NCBI GenBank assembly: GCA_963697915.1
Contig: OY969103.1
Location: 2,542,001-2,606,000 of the forward strand
Source of the DNA: VRUE01 sp963697915
GTDB lineage: Bacteria > Actinomycetota > Thermoleophilia > Solirubrobacterales > 70-9
Length of the DNA stretch: 64,000 nt
Direction of reading: 5' to 3'
Positions within the stretch are counted from its first letter, which is position 1, and each line of letters begins with the position of its first letter. Positions 34,864 to 42,848 of this stretch are shown here, one piece after another. The notes beneath the pieces are model-generated. The model searched no databases, had not been told where the DNA came from, and saw only the letters and a program-made list of their open reading frames with translations. A program made the translations under genes and the position numbers.

Positions 34864-35762
34864 CAGCCGGTCGCGGTCCGCGAGGCGAGGGGCAGCCGGT
34901 CGAGCAGGCGGCCGCGGACCTCGCGCCGCACGGTGCGCCGGTACTCGGCGTCCTCGACGCGGGGCGTGCGCTGCAGGGCGGCGCGCGCGTAGCCGTAGAA
35001 GAAGGCGATCCCGGAGAGGACCTCGGGGCGGGCGGTGGCGACCTTGAGCGAGCGCAGCGCCACCCAGTAGGTGGGGTAGCGGGCGATGTAGGCGGCGGCG
35101 CCGTAGCGGGCGCGGCCGCGCAGGGTGCCGTCGGCGCTCGCCCAGGGGCGGTGGTGGATCGCGACCAGGTCCTCGAAGCTGCGCGTGCCGAAGCCGTGCA
35201 TGCGGGCCATCGTCTCGTCGATCGTGTCCCAGGCGAGCCGCTCCTGGACGCCCCCGATCGCCTCCAGGCACTCGCGCGAGTAGCACTTGAGGGCGCCGTT
35301 GACGTGGTGCTCGGTGGGGATCTTCTCGAGCCGCCAGTGGCCGCGGACCAGCTCGCGGCGCAGGCCGCCGGCCATGCCCAGCCGCGGGTCGGCGGCGAAC
35401 TCGGCGAGGACCCGCTCCCAGTAGCCGGGGGGCAGCTCCATGTCGCCGTCGAGCTTGGCGATGTGGGTGTACTCGCGCCAGTCGAGGCTGTGCAGGCCGA
35501 AGTTGAAGGTGCGCGGGGCGACCGCCGAGGCGAGCCGGTCGCGGGGGTCCTGCAGCGGCGGGTGCTCGGGGGCACGTATCGGCACGATGAAGGGGAGCTC
35601 CGCGGCGAGGCCCTGGCTGAGCTCGTAGGTGCCGTCGGTCGAGTGGTCGTCGACCAGCAGCCAGCAGTCAGGGCGGCGGGTCTGGGCGGCCATCGCGCGG
35701 GCGACCCGCTCGAGGTGGTCGGCCTCGTTGCGGACAGGGGAGATGACGAGCAGGCGCTGCAT
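34863..35762 (-). CDS. Glycosyltransferase family 2
   Basis: The product is 299 residues from ATG 35762 (MQRLLVISPVRNEADH, the normal GT2 N-terminus). An in-frame ATG at 35783 would add seven residues. Signatures are WLLVDDHSTDGTYEL, AKLDGDMELPPGYW (the DxD motif as DGD), MAGGLRRELVRGHWRLEKIP, VNGALKCYSRECLEAIGG and the acceptor-binding DTIDETMARMHGFGT. The C-terminus has two weakly hydrophobic segments. It is the first gene of the left polysaccharide operon. The divergent methyltransferase begins 71 bp away, so promoters for both must lie in 35763-35833. Confidence 0.88.
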   Translation of the reverse strand: MQRLLVISPVRNEADHLERVARAMAAQTRRPDCWLLVDDHSTDGTYELSQGLAAELPFIVPIRAPEHPPLQDPRDRLASAVAPRTFNFGLHSLDWREYTHIAKLDGDMELPPGYWERVLAEFAADPRLGMAGGLRRELVRGHWRLEKIPTEHHVNGALKCYSRECLEAIGGVQERLAWDTIDETMARMHGFGTRSFEDLVAIHHRPWASADGTLRGRARYGAAAYIARYPTYWVALRSLKVATARPEVLSGIAFFYGYARAALQRTPRVEDAEYRRTVRREVRGRLLDRLPLASRTATG

Positions 35763-35833
35763 TGACCAGTAAACGACCCCCATCGGGGTGGGCTTTCGCG
35801 CAAGCGTGGCCAGGCGTGGCCCGTTCAAGGGGT

Positions 35834-36679
35834 ATGAGGCTGCAAGCAGTGCAGGAGCGGACCCCCGATTCGGCCGAGTTCGGCGCCGAGCACGGTGCGG
35901 TCGAGGCGCCGCTGCTCAAGCAGGCCCTGCTGCGGGCGATGCCCGGCCCCGGCCGCCAGCGCCTGCTCGGCGGGATGCGTTACGTGCGCTACCGGGGCAA
36001 CCGGGTCGAGTGCCCCTGCTGCGAGACGACCTTCTCGCGCTTCCTGCCCCACCGCGGACGCGCGGAAGCGAAGTGCCCGCGCTGCGGCGCGCTCGAGCGC
36101 CACCGCCTGCTCTGGTTCTTCCTCCAGCGCGAGACCGACCTCTTCCAGCGCCCGGGGACGATGCTCCACATCGCCCCCGAGTACGCGCTGCAGCGCCGCC
36201 TGCTGGGGGTCGAGGGGCTGGACTACGTCAGCGGCGACATCGACTCGGCCCTCGCCGACCACGAGGTCGACGTCATGGACCTGCCCTTCGAGGCGGGCCG
36301 GTTCGACTTCCTGATCTGCAACCACGTGCTCGAGCACGTCGAGGACGACCGCCAGGCGCTGGCCGAGATCCATCGCGTGCTGGCGCCGGGCGGCTGGGCG
36401 ATCCTGATGTGCCCGGTCGACTACCGCCGTGCCACCACCCTGGAAGACCCGGCGGTGACCACGCCGGAGGAGCGCCACCGCGTCTTCGGTCAGGCCGACC
36501 ACCTTCGCCTCTACGGCCGCGACTACCCCGAGCGCATCGCCGAGGCCGGCTTCGCGGTCCGCGCCGAGTCCTACGCCGAGTGCTGGGACCGGCGCTCGGT
36601 CAACCGCTTCGGCCTGCGCCGCGAATCCGACGAGGCCTTCGGCGAGGAGGAGATCTTCTTCTGCGCCAAGCCGTTCTGA
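35834..36679 (+). CDS. SAM-dependent methyltransferase with N-terminal zinc ribbon
   Basis: The product is 281 residues. A metal-binding CPCC...CPRC ribbon (VECPCCETTFSRF and AKCPRCGALERHR, about 55-90) precedes a class I methyltransferase fold. In that fold MLHIAPEYALQRRL is the SAM strand, followed by LDYVSGDIDSALADHEVD, MDLPFEAGRFDFLICNHVLE and LAEIHRVLAPGGWAIL. Relatives modify sugars or lipids in capsule loci. It is the only plus-strand gene inside the polysaccharide region. ATG 35834 is preceded closely by AAGGGG (very short spacing), so an in-frame TTG at 35762 is a possible but less likely start. The substrate is unknown; O-methylation of a surface sugar is plausible. Confidence 0.85.
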   Translation: MRLQAVQERTPDSAEFGAEHGAVEAPLLKQALLRAMPGPGRQRLLGGMRYVRYRGNRVECPCCETTFSRFLPHRGRAEAKCPRCGALERHRLLWFFLQRETDLFQRPGTMLHIAPEYALQRRLLGVEGLDYVSGDIDSALADHEVDVMDLPFEAGRFDFLICNHVLEHVEDDRQALAEIHRVLAPGGWAILMCPVDYRRATTLEDPAVTTPEERHRVFGQADHLRLYGRDYPERIAEAGFAVRAESYAECWDRRSVNRFGLRRESDEAFGEEEIFFCAKPF

Positions 36680-36684
36680 CGGGG

Positions 36685-38202
36685 TCAGCCGCCGACCTCA
36701 GCCAAAGCTTCATCAGGTTGTCCACGTGGTGCATGGACAACCTGATGATCTGGTGCGGGTGACTGGGCGGACGACGGCCGCGCCCAGTGGATCGCGGCGC
36801 GGCCGCGGGTGGTGGCTAGAAAGGCGGCGGTGTAGGCGAGGGTGATCAGGAGGCCGCCGCCGAGCAGGGTCAGCCACTCGGGCAGCGGCGCCCAGAGGAC
36901 CGCCAGGGCGACGGCGGCGGCTGCGCCGGTCGCGCTCGCCACGGGCCACAGCGAGCGGCTGAGAACGCCGATCCGCACGCCGGCGCGGTTGAGCAGCAGC
37001 AGGTTGAGCGGCAGGACGAGGGCTACGGCGACGATCGACTGGGCGATCGCGACGCCGCCGATTCCGCCGGCGCGGGCGCCGACGGGCAGCGCCACCAGCA
37101 GGGCCGCCAGCCAGACGAGCTGGACGCGGACCAGCGCCCCGGCGCGGCCGACCGCGATCAGCAGGTCGTAACAGAGTTCGAGCACGACCCGCAGCGCCCC
37201 GAGCGCCGCCAGCCACTGCAGGGCGATCACCGCCGGCAGCCACTCGTCGCCGTAGAGGATGCCGACCAGGGGCGTAGCCAGCGCCGCCAGCAGGACGCCG
37301 CCGAGCACGGCGAGCCCGCCGGCCAGCGTGAGGCTGTGGGAGAAGGCCTCCTCGGGGCCCTTGGGGTCCTCGGCGAGGCGCGAGAAGGCTGGCAGCGAGA
37401 CCTGGCGGATCGACTTCGAGAGCAGGTTCCAGGGCCAGTTGGCGACGTTGAAGGCGAGCGTGTAGAAGCCGAGCGCGGCGACGCCGAGCTCGCGGCTGAC
37501 GACGACGGTGTCGACGTTGATGATCGCCAGCAGCAGCAGGCTGGTCATCGCGGGGGGGAGGCCGAGCCGGACCAGCTCGACGGCGGTCTCGCGGTTCCAG
37601 CCGGGCCGCGTGCGCAGCGGCGCCAGCCAGAGGATCATCGCGGTCGCCACCGCGTTGGCGATCAGCAGCCCGATCGCGAGGCCGGCGGCGCCGCTGGAGC
37701 TGGCCAGGTAGATCCCGATCGGGGTGCCGACGAGGAAGCCGGAGAGCTCGGCGGCCGCCCGCCGCCGCTGTTGGAAGGCGCGCATCAGCAGCGCGTTGGG
37801 GATCGTCGAGACGCCGTCGAGGAGGACGCCGACGGCGAGTATCTGGATCGCCGTCGTCGCCTCCGGCGCGCCCAGCGCCGCGGCGATCGGCGGCGCCCCG
37901 AAGAACATCAGGGCGAACCAGACGACGCTGCTCGCGAAGGACGCGGTGACGGCGGTCGGGACGACGCGCTCGACCCCCTCCTGCCAGCGGATCACGGCGA
38001 CGCTGATGCCGATCTCGTTCATGCTGAGGACGATCGTCATCACCAGCAGCGCCGCGGCGTAGATGCCGAACTCCTCCGGGGTGACGACGCGGGCGATGAT
38101 CAGCCCGGCGACGACGTTGAGGACGCGGGCCGCGCCGCTGTTCAGCAGGCTCCAGAGCAGCCCCGAGCGGGCCCGGGCGCCGAGCTCAGGCGAGTCGGCC
38201 AT
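36685..38202 (-). CDS. wzx: Polysaccharide flippase (Wzx, MATE/MOP superfamily)
   Basis: The 505-residue membrane protein has about 14 helices and moves lipid-linked repeat units across the membrane. It begins ARSGLLWSLLNSGAARVLNV, then IIARVVTPEEFGIYAAALLV, the standard oligosaccharide flippase opening. RWQEGVERVVPTAVTASF and SRELGVAALGFYTLAFNVAN follow, then a C-terminal helix-rich half. The last 30 residues are hydrophilic and Pro/Gln-rich, partly encoded by a 15-bp inverted repeat that may have been inserted or recruited as a terminator. ATG 38202 overlaps the preceding glycosyltransferase by 17 bp. It is the distal gene of the right polysaccharide operon and converges on the methyltransferase with a 5-bp gap. 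Confidence 0.9.
   Translation of the reverse strand: MADSPELGARARSGLLWSLLNSGAARVLNVVAGLIIARVVTPEEFGIYAAALLVMTIVLSMNEIGISVAVIRWQEGVERVVPTAVTASFASSVVWFALMFFGAPPIAAALGAPEATTAIQILAVGVLLDGVSTIPNALLMRAFQQRRRAAAELSGFLVGTPIGIYLASSSGAAGLAIGLLIANAVATAMILWLAPLRTRPGWNRETAVELVRLGLPPAMTSLLLLAIINVDTVVVSRELGVAALGFYTLAFNVANWPWNLLSKSIRQVSLPAFSRLAEDPKGPEEAFSHSLTLAGGLAVLGGVLLAALATPLVGILYGDEWLPAVIALQWLAALGALRVVLELCYDLLIAVGRAGALVRVQLVWLAALLVALPVGARAGGIGGVAIAQSIVAVALVLPLNLLLLNRAGVRIGVLSRSLWPVASATGAAAAVALAVLWAPLPEWLTLLGGGLLITLAYTAAFLATTRGRAAIHWARPSSAQSPAPDHQVVHAPRGQPDEALAEVGG
36710..36748. terminator. 15-bp perfect inverted repeat at convergent gene ends (possible two-way terminator)
   Basis: The arms TCATCAGGTTGTCCA (36710-36724) and TGGACAACCTGATGA (36734-36748) are exact complements around a 9-base loop. 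It lies 31 bp past the methyltransferase stop and inside the 3' coding end of wzx. There is no T-run on either side, so it is an atypical terminator; a REP-like palindrome is the alternative. Confidence 0.5.
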
Positions 38203-39376
38203 TGCCCTTGGCGGCCGACCGCCCGCTCAGCTCGAGCAGGTCGCGGAGCTGCTCGGCGCGCGCCGCCCAGCTGTGCCCGGCTGCGAACTCCCGCCGCGCG
38301 GCGACGACCTCGTGGTCGCGGGGCCGCCCCGCCTCGCGCATGACCGCCGCGGCGAACTCGGCCGGCTGCTCGGCGACGGTGACGAGATCGGTCCGCAGCG
38401 AGAGCGTGGCGGGCAGCGGCGTCGCCACCACCGGCCGTCCCGCGGCCAGGTACTCGAGGGTCTTGAGCGGGAAGCTGTTGCGGTTGAACTGGGTGTTGCC
38501 GTAGGGCACGACGCCGACGTCGATCGCCTTCAGGTAGGGCAGCAGCTCGTCGAACGGCTGGGGGCCGACGTAACAGACGTCGGGACGGGCGATCAGCGCG
38601 TCGAGGCGCGCCGGCTCGAAATCGGGGGCGCGCGGGCCGACCAGCAGCAGCGAGGCGCCGGCCTCGACCGTCGCCTCGAGCAGGTCGAGATCGGTGCGGC
38701 CGTTGAGGTGGCCGACGAAGCCGGCGACCGGCCCCGGCAGGTCGACCTCGGGCGCCGCCGCCGCGCCTTCGACGCCGGCATAGAAGGGCGCGTCGCAGCC
38801 GTTCGGCAGGTAGGCGGCCGAGACCCCGCGCGAGCGCAGCTCCTCGGTCACCCCGGCGCTGACCGCGACGACCAGGTCTGAGGTCTCGGTCAGGCGCCGG
38901 TCGCCGGCGGCGAGGCGGTCGGCGCTGCGCTGCCAGAGCGGCGCCGCGGCCACCGGGTCGTCGCGCCACCAGTAGGCGCGCACGCGCTCGCCGAGGAAGC
39001 CGTAGGCGTCGACGAACATCCAGGTCGAGATCACCGCCTCGACCGCGCCGCCGAGCTTGCGCACGACGCCGCGCAGCTGGCGGCGCACGATGCGGCTGGT
39101 CAGCGGCAGCACCGGCGGGTCCATCGGCTTGGGCGGGACGACCGGGGTGTAGCGGGCGATCCGCGGCGCGATCGTGCGCAGCCGCGGCCGCTTCAGCGAG
39201 GGGGCGACGAGGGGCGCGTTGAAGCGGGTCAGGTGGGAGATCGGCGGATCGACGTAGAGCACCGGCGCGTGCTCGGCGAGGTGTTCGGCCATGTGCCGGT
39301 CGGCGAGCTTGACCTCGTCCCAGTTGTTCGCCGCGCAGATCACGACGAGCCCGTCCCAGGCGCCCACCGCGCTCAC
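38186..39376 (-). CDS. Glycosyltransferase family 4-like
   Basis: The product is 396 residues from GTG 39376, chosen because GTGA overlaps the upstream stop and because WDGLVVICAANNWDEVKLAD is a natural N-terminal strand. Motifs are APVLYVDPPISHLTRFN, WMFVDAYGFLGERVRAYWWR, ETSDLVVAVSAGVTEELRSR, YLPNGCDAPFY, VAGFVGHLNGRTDLDLLEAT and the donor-site VPYGNTQFNRNSFPLKTLEY followed by LAAGRPVVATPLPA. This is the layout of TuaH/GumK-like GT enzymes in exopolysaccharide loci. It is soluble or peripheral to the membrane. The acceptor and sugar are not predictable. Confidence 0.87.
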   Translation of the reverse strand: MSAVGAWDGLVVICAANNWDEVKLADRHMAEHLAEHAPVLYVDPPISHLTRFNAPLVAPSLKRPRLRTIAPRIARYTPVVPPKPMDPPVLPLTSRIVRRQLRGVVRKLGGAVEAVISTWMFVDAYGFLGERVRAYWWRDDPVAAAPLWQRSADRLAAGDRRLTETSDLVVAVSAGVTEELRSRGVSAAYLPNGCDAPFYAGVEGAAAAPEVDLPGPVAGFVGHLNGRTDLDLLEATVEAGASLLLVGPRAPDFEPARLDALIARPDVCYVGPQPFDELLPYLKAIDVGVVPYGNTQFNRNSFPLKTLEYLAAGRPVVATPLPATLSLRTDLVTVAEQPAEFAAAVMREAGRPRDHEVVAARREFAAGHSWAARAEQLRDLLELSGRSAAKGNGRLA

Positions 39377-40623
39377 CCGGTCGGCACGGGCAGCGCCCGC
39401 ACGGCGCCGCTCGCCCGCGCCAGCCGCGACTCCTCGGCGGAGGCGAGGGCCCGCTTGCGGCGCGGATCGTGGTTGTCGACCTCGAGCCGCAGGGCGCGCC
39501 AGCCGGCGCTCGCCGCCTCGCCGAGGCGGCGCCTGCCACGGGCGCTGAGGATCGTCTCGTAGATGCCGAGCTGGACGGCGGCGGCGCGCTGTCGCGAGAA
39601 GCGCTCGACCACGGTCTCGCGGCCGTAGCGGCCCAGCGCCACGCGGCGCTCGCCGTCGGCGAGCAGGGCGCGCATCTGGGTGGCGAGGCGGTGGGCGTTG
39701 GGCCGCCCGTCGCCGATCCCCCAGAAGCCCTCGCGGAGGAAGTACCCGTAGGCGTCGGGCTCGAAGGTCTTGGAGAAGCCGGCTTCGCCCTGGACGATCA
39801 CCGGCTTGGCGAAGGCCAGCGCCCGCAGCGAGGAGCCGCCCATGCCGAGCACCAGGTCGGCGGCGGCGTAGGCGGGGCGGGGGTCGGCGAGGGCGCCGGC
39901 GAACCTGACCACCTCGCGCCCGCGGCGCCGGTTGACCTCGGCGGCACGGGCGCGGAGGGCCTCGCCGGCGGGGCCGTCGCCGGCGACGAGCAGGGTCAGC
40001 GGCAGCTCGCGCGCGACCTCGCCGGCGGCGTCGATCGCGTCGACCAGGGCGTCGAGCTTCAGCTCCAGCGCCAGCCGCGAGACGGTCACCGCGAGCAGCT
40101 CGTCGGCGCCGATCCCCAGTGAGCGACGCAGCTCGGCGCCGTCGATCGCGGGCGAGTCGGTCTCGGTGTCGACCGGCGGCTCGAGCGTCCAGACCGGTGC
40201 CCGGTGAGCGCGCCGCGCCTCGTCGGCCAGTGCCCTCGTCCCCATCACCAGCGGCACAGAGGGCGGTACGTAGGGTGAGACCGACATCGAGAGCACGGTG
40301 CAGAGCAGCGGCACGCCGCCGAACAGGTGGGCGCCGTAGTAGGCGTCGAGGCAGGGCGGCCACTCGTAGGCGTGGATCAGGTCGAGGCGGCGGCGGCGGG
40401 CAAGCCGGGTGAGCTGGGCGACCCGCGAGGGGGCGGGCCGGTAGCGCAGCGGCCGGGCGGCGACGAACTCGAGGCCGAGCGACTCGATGCGCTCGACCAG
40501 CGGGCCTTCGCGGCCGTAGACGATCACGTCGTGCCCGGCCGCAGCCGCCCCGGCGGCGAGCTCGATCGCGTTCAGCTGACTGCCGCCGATGCCGAGGTCA
40601 TGGGGGGCGACGAGCAGCTTCAC
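39373..40623 (-). CDS. Glycosyltransferase family 4
   Basis: A 416-residue GT-B enzyme. The N-terminal domain has KLLVAPHDLGIGGSQLNAIE, the GGxxxN nucleotide/acceptor loop, and LDLIHAYEWPPCLDAYYGAH. The C-terminal donor domain has AVTVSRLALELKLDALVDAI, LTLLVAGDGPAGEALRARAA and DLVLGMGGSSLRALAFAKPV followed by IVQGEAGF, the E-x7-E-like donor region being partly degenerate. The GTG start at 40623 overlaps the acetyltransferase stop (GTGA), and its own stop overlaps the next GTG. Start-stop overlaps through this run imply tight co-translation. Confidence 0.88.
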   Translation of the reverse strand: MKLLVAPHDLGIGGSQLNAIELAAGAAAAGHDVIVYGREGPLVERIESLGLEFVAARPLRYRPAPSRVAQLTRLARRRRLDLIHAYEWPPCLDAYYGAHLFGGVPLLCTVLSMSVSPYVPPSVPLVMGTRALADEARRAHRAPVWTLEPPVDTETDSPAIDGAELRRSLGIGADELLAVTVSRLALELKLDALVDAIDAAGEVARELPLTLLVAGDGPAGEALRARAAEVNRRRGREVVRFAGALADPRPAYAAADLVLGMGGSSLRALAFAKPVIVQGEAGFSKTFEPDAYGYFLREGFWGIGDGRPNAHRLATQMRALLADGERRVALGRYGRETVVERFSRQRAAAVQLGIYETILSARGRRRLGEAASAGWRALRLEVDNHDPRRKRALASAEESRLARASGAVRALPVPTG

Positions 40624-41294
40624 AGGACCGCCTCCAGGCTGATCTCGGCCGGCGCCGGGCGAGCCGGCGAGCCGTACCAGACCTCACCGGCGGGCACCGG
40701 CTTGGTGACGACGGCGCCCATCCCGACCACGGCTCCGGCGCCGACCGTGAGCCGCTCGCGCAGCAGGGCGCCGGCGCCGATGTAGGCACCGGCTTCGATT
40801 GTCACGGCGCTGGCCACGCGGGCGCCGGAGGCGAAGGTGACGCCGTCCTCGACGACGTCGTCGTGGGTGAGGACGACGGCCGGCATGACCGCGACGTGGG
40901 CGCCGATGCTGACGTCGGCGGTCAGCACGGTGCCGGCGTGGATGACCGAGCCTGGCCCGATCACGGCGGACTCGGCGATCGTCGCGGCGGGGTGGACGAG
41001 GGTCGCGTAGCGCTCCGGCGGCAGGCCGAGGCGGGCGACGAGGCGCAGGCGGCGCAGGGGGTCTCCGGGGTTGGCGACGCAGGCCACGACCGGCGTCTCC
41101 GCGTAGCTCTCGACCGCGCTGCAGGGGCCGAGGACCGGCACCCCGTGCAGCTCGCGCCCGTGCGTCTCGGGGTCGTCGTCGAGCAGGCCGATCAGGTCCC
41201 AGGTCGGGACCAGGCGGTTGATTGCGCGAACCAGCTCGATCGCCTCGCGCGCAAACCCGCCAGCGCCGATCAGCAGCAGGGAACGCATGGTCAT
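40620..41294 (-). CDS. NeuD/PglD-like sugar O- or N-acyltransferase (left-handed beta-helix)
   Basis: A 224-residue enzyme using acetyl-CoA to acylate a nucleotide sugar. It has an N-terminal Rossmann-like domain (LLLIGAGGFAREAIELVRAI; LIGLLDDDPETHGRELHGVP), then hexapeptide-repeat rungs (VIGPGSVIHAGTVLTADVSI, GAHVAVMPAVVLTHDDVVED, AVTIEAGAYIGAGALLRERL). The catalytic His is probably in VVLTHDD. The terminal region VVTKPVPAGEVWYGSPARPA is standard. ATG 41294 is used; ATG 41288 is an alternative. A 10-bp hairpin lies 4 bp in front of the start. With the adjacent aminotransferase it probably makes an N-acetylated amino sugar. Confidence 0.9.
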   Translation of the reverse strand: MTMRSLLLIGAGGFAREAIELVRAINRLVPTWDLIGLLDDDPETHGRELHGVPVLGPCSAVESYAETPVVACVANPGDPLRRLRLVARLGLPPERYATLVHPAATIAESAVIGPGSVIHAGTVLTADVSIGAHVAVMPAVVLTHDDVVEDGVTFASGARVASAVTIEAGAYIGAGALLRERLTVGAGAVVGMGAVVTKPVPAGEVWYGSPARPAPAEISLEAVL

Positions 41295-41297
41295 GCG

Positions 41298-41324
41298 AAG
41301 AACGCCCCCTGCAAGGGCGTTCTT
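41298..41324 (-). promoter_or_regulatory. Hairpin between beta-helix stop and acetyltransferase start
   Basis: Exact 10-bp arms AAGAACGCCC (41298-41307) and GGGCGTTCTT (41315-41324) with a 7-base loop. In the minus-strand message it falls 15 nt after the beta-helix stop and 3 nt before the acetyltransferase ATG, where it would mask the ribosome site or pause transcription. There is no U-run, so it is not a standard terminator. Confidence 0.5.
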
Positions 41325-41339
41325 GCGCTCAGCCGGCGG

Positions 41340-42848
41340 CTACCAGCGCACCCCGTCGGGCTTGCGGTAGCCGATCGGCTCGGCCCCGGACGGGTTGCAG
41401 TTGCCCGAGGTGCAGTTGCCCTGCGCGTCGAGCGTGACCAGCGACGGTTTGCCGAAGAGGTTGGCCTGGAAGGTCGCCGCCGCTTTCGAGCCGGCGAAGC
41501 CGCCGTCGGGGTCGACCGCGACGTTGCGCTCGATCAGGTTGTTGGAGCCCGACCCGCAGTCCCACTCGAAGCCCGGGAACCCGGTGTACGCCTGACCGCC
41601 GTCGACCCAGGTGTTGCGGCGAATCGTGACGTTGGAGCGCGAGCTGCCGCCGGTGCCGAGCCCGCAGAACTCGGTCCGTCCCAGGTTGGCTTCGACCAGG
41701 TTGTTTTCGTAGAGAAGAGAATCGGTGCCGCCGCCGTGGATGTAGGTCGAGCCGGCGTTGTCCTCGGCCGAGCCTCCGTAGTAGCCCTGGTGGTGGATCC
41801 AGTTGTTGGTGATCCGCAGGTTCGGCCCGTTGCCGGTGATCTGGATGTTGTCGGAGTGCTCGCTGGAGTCGGGGTTGGCCCCTACCGGGCCGATCTCGTT
41901 GCGGTCGATCAAGACGTCCGAGCCGCCGACCCCCTGGAAGCCGTCCGCCGCCAGGTCGTGCAGCTCGTTGCCGACGAAGCGCAGCCGGTTGAGCGTCCCG
42001 TAGCAACGGCAGCCGTAGCCGGTGTTGCCCGAGTCGTCGGCGATCGTCCAAGCCAGCTCGTTGCCTTCGATTCGCACGTCGTTGCTCGTATCCGGCATGA
42101 AGATCAGCTGGTCGCTGACGCGCGCGCTGGGCGTGCCGCCGATCGTGTTGCCGAGCAGCGCCACAGCGTCGGAGCCGCGCAGCGTGGCCGAGCGGAAGCG
42201 CGCCCGGCTGATCGTCAGCGAGCTGGTCTGGCCGAGGTCGACCGCGCTCATCGAGCCTTCGCCTTCGCTGGAGACGAGGATCGGGACCACGCCGAGGTCG
42301 CCGAGGTCGACGTCGCCGAGCGGCGCCACCACGCAGACGTTCTCGCCCCGCGCGACCGCCTCGCGCAGATCCTCCGCGGCGCTCGCCCGGAACGCCGTCG
42401 CCTCCTCACAGGCGGAGGGGTAGGGGGGCGGGGGAGGGACAGCCGCAGGGGTCGGGACCGTGCCCGGTCCGAAGGCGGGGATGCGGATTAGGCGGTGGGC
42501 GCAGCGGTTGCCGATGCAGGCCGCGATCCGGGCCTTGCCGCTGCGCACCGCGCGCTTCGCGCAGCGCTTGCGGTTGGGGCGGACCGTGATCGTGAAGCGC
42601 TCTGCGCTGGCACCGTGGCCGTTGAGCTTGACCCCGCGGCAGCCGGCGGCGTACTGGACGCGGACGTTGGCGGCGCGGGCCCTGCCGCTGACGACGATCC
42701 CGTTGGCGTCGGTGGCCCCGAGCGGCTGTGCCGCGACCCGTGCCAGCGAGGGCTTGGGCGACTCGGCGCCGCCCGAGCCGAGGCCGACCCAGAGCGCGAC
42801 CGCGGCGAAGCAGGCGAGCAGGGCGGCGCTGCCGGCAATCGTCCGCAT
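41340..42848 (-). CDS. Third secreted parallel beta-helix protein, embedded in polysaccharide operon
   Basis: The product is 502 residues from ATG 42848, which overlaps the DegT aminotransferase stop (TGATG). A frame extension upstream is low-complexity Arg/Gly and is rejected. A signal or anchor helix (IAGSAALLACFAAVALWVGL) is followed by a domain of about 110 residues (VRVQYAAGCRGVKLNGHG, ITVRPNRKRCAKRAV) in place of the calcium repeats of its relatives. A short Pro run leads to the beta-helix. Helix rungs repeat those of the other two proteins: VALLGNTIGGTPSARVSDQ, LRFVGNELHDLAADGFQGVG, NLRITNNWIHHQGYYGG and GFPGFEWDCGSGSNNLIERN. It ends GYRKPDGVRW. Its place between sugar-modifying genes suggests that the helix acts on, or is displayed with, this polysaccharide. 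Confidence 0.88.
   Translation of the reverse strand: MRTIAGSAALLACFAAVALWVGLGSGGAESPKPSLARVAAQPLGATDANGIVVSGRARAANVRVQYAAGCRGVKLNGHGASAERFTITVRPNRKRCAKRAVRSGKARIAACIGNRCAHRLIRIPAFGPGTVPTPAAVPPPPPYPSACEEATAFRASAAEDLREAVARGENVCVVAPLGDVDLGDLGVVPILVSSEGEGSMSAVDLGQTSSLTISRARFRSATLRGSDAVALLGNTIGGTPSARVSDQLIFMPDTSNDVRIEGNELAWTIADDSGNTGYGCRCYGTLNRLRFVGNELHDLAADGFQGVGGSDVLIDRNEIGPVGANPDSSEHSDNIQITGNGPNLRITNNWIHHQGYYGGSAEDNAGSTYIHGGGTDSLLYENNLVEANLGRTEFCGLGTGGSSRSNVTIRRNTWVDGGQAYTGFPGFEWDCGSGSNNLIERNVAVDPDGGFAGSKAAATFQANLFGKPSLVTLDAQGNCTSGNCNPSGAEPIGYRKPDGVRW

Noticed and set aside
34864..35286. N-terminal extension of the amidotransferase to 35286
   Set aside because: The family needs Cys at position 2 after Met (MCGIAG), which fixes the start at 34863.
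36680..36750. tRNA or insertion-sequence end at the convergent hairpin
   Set aside because: There is no cloverleaf, no CCA-type end, no transposase nearby and no target duplication; it is only a simple palindrome.
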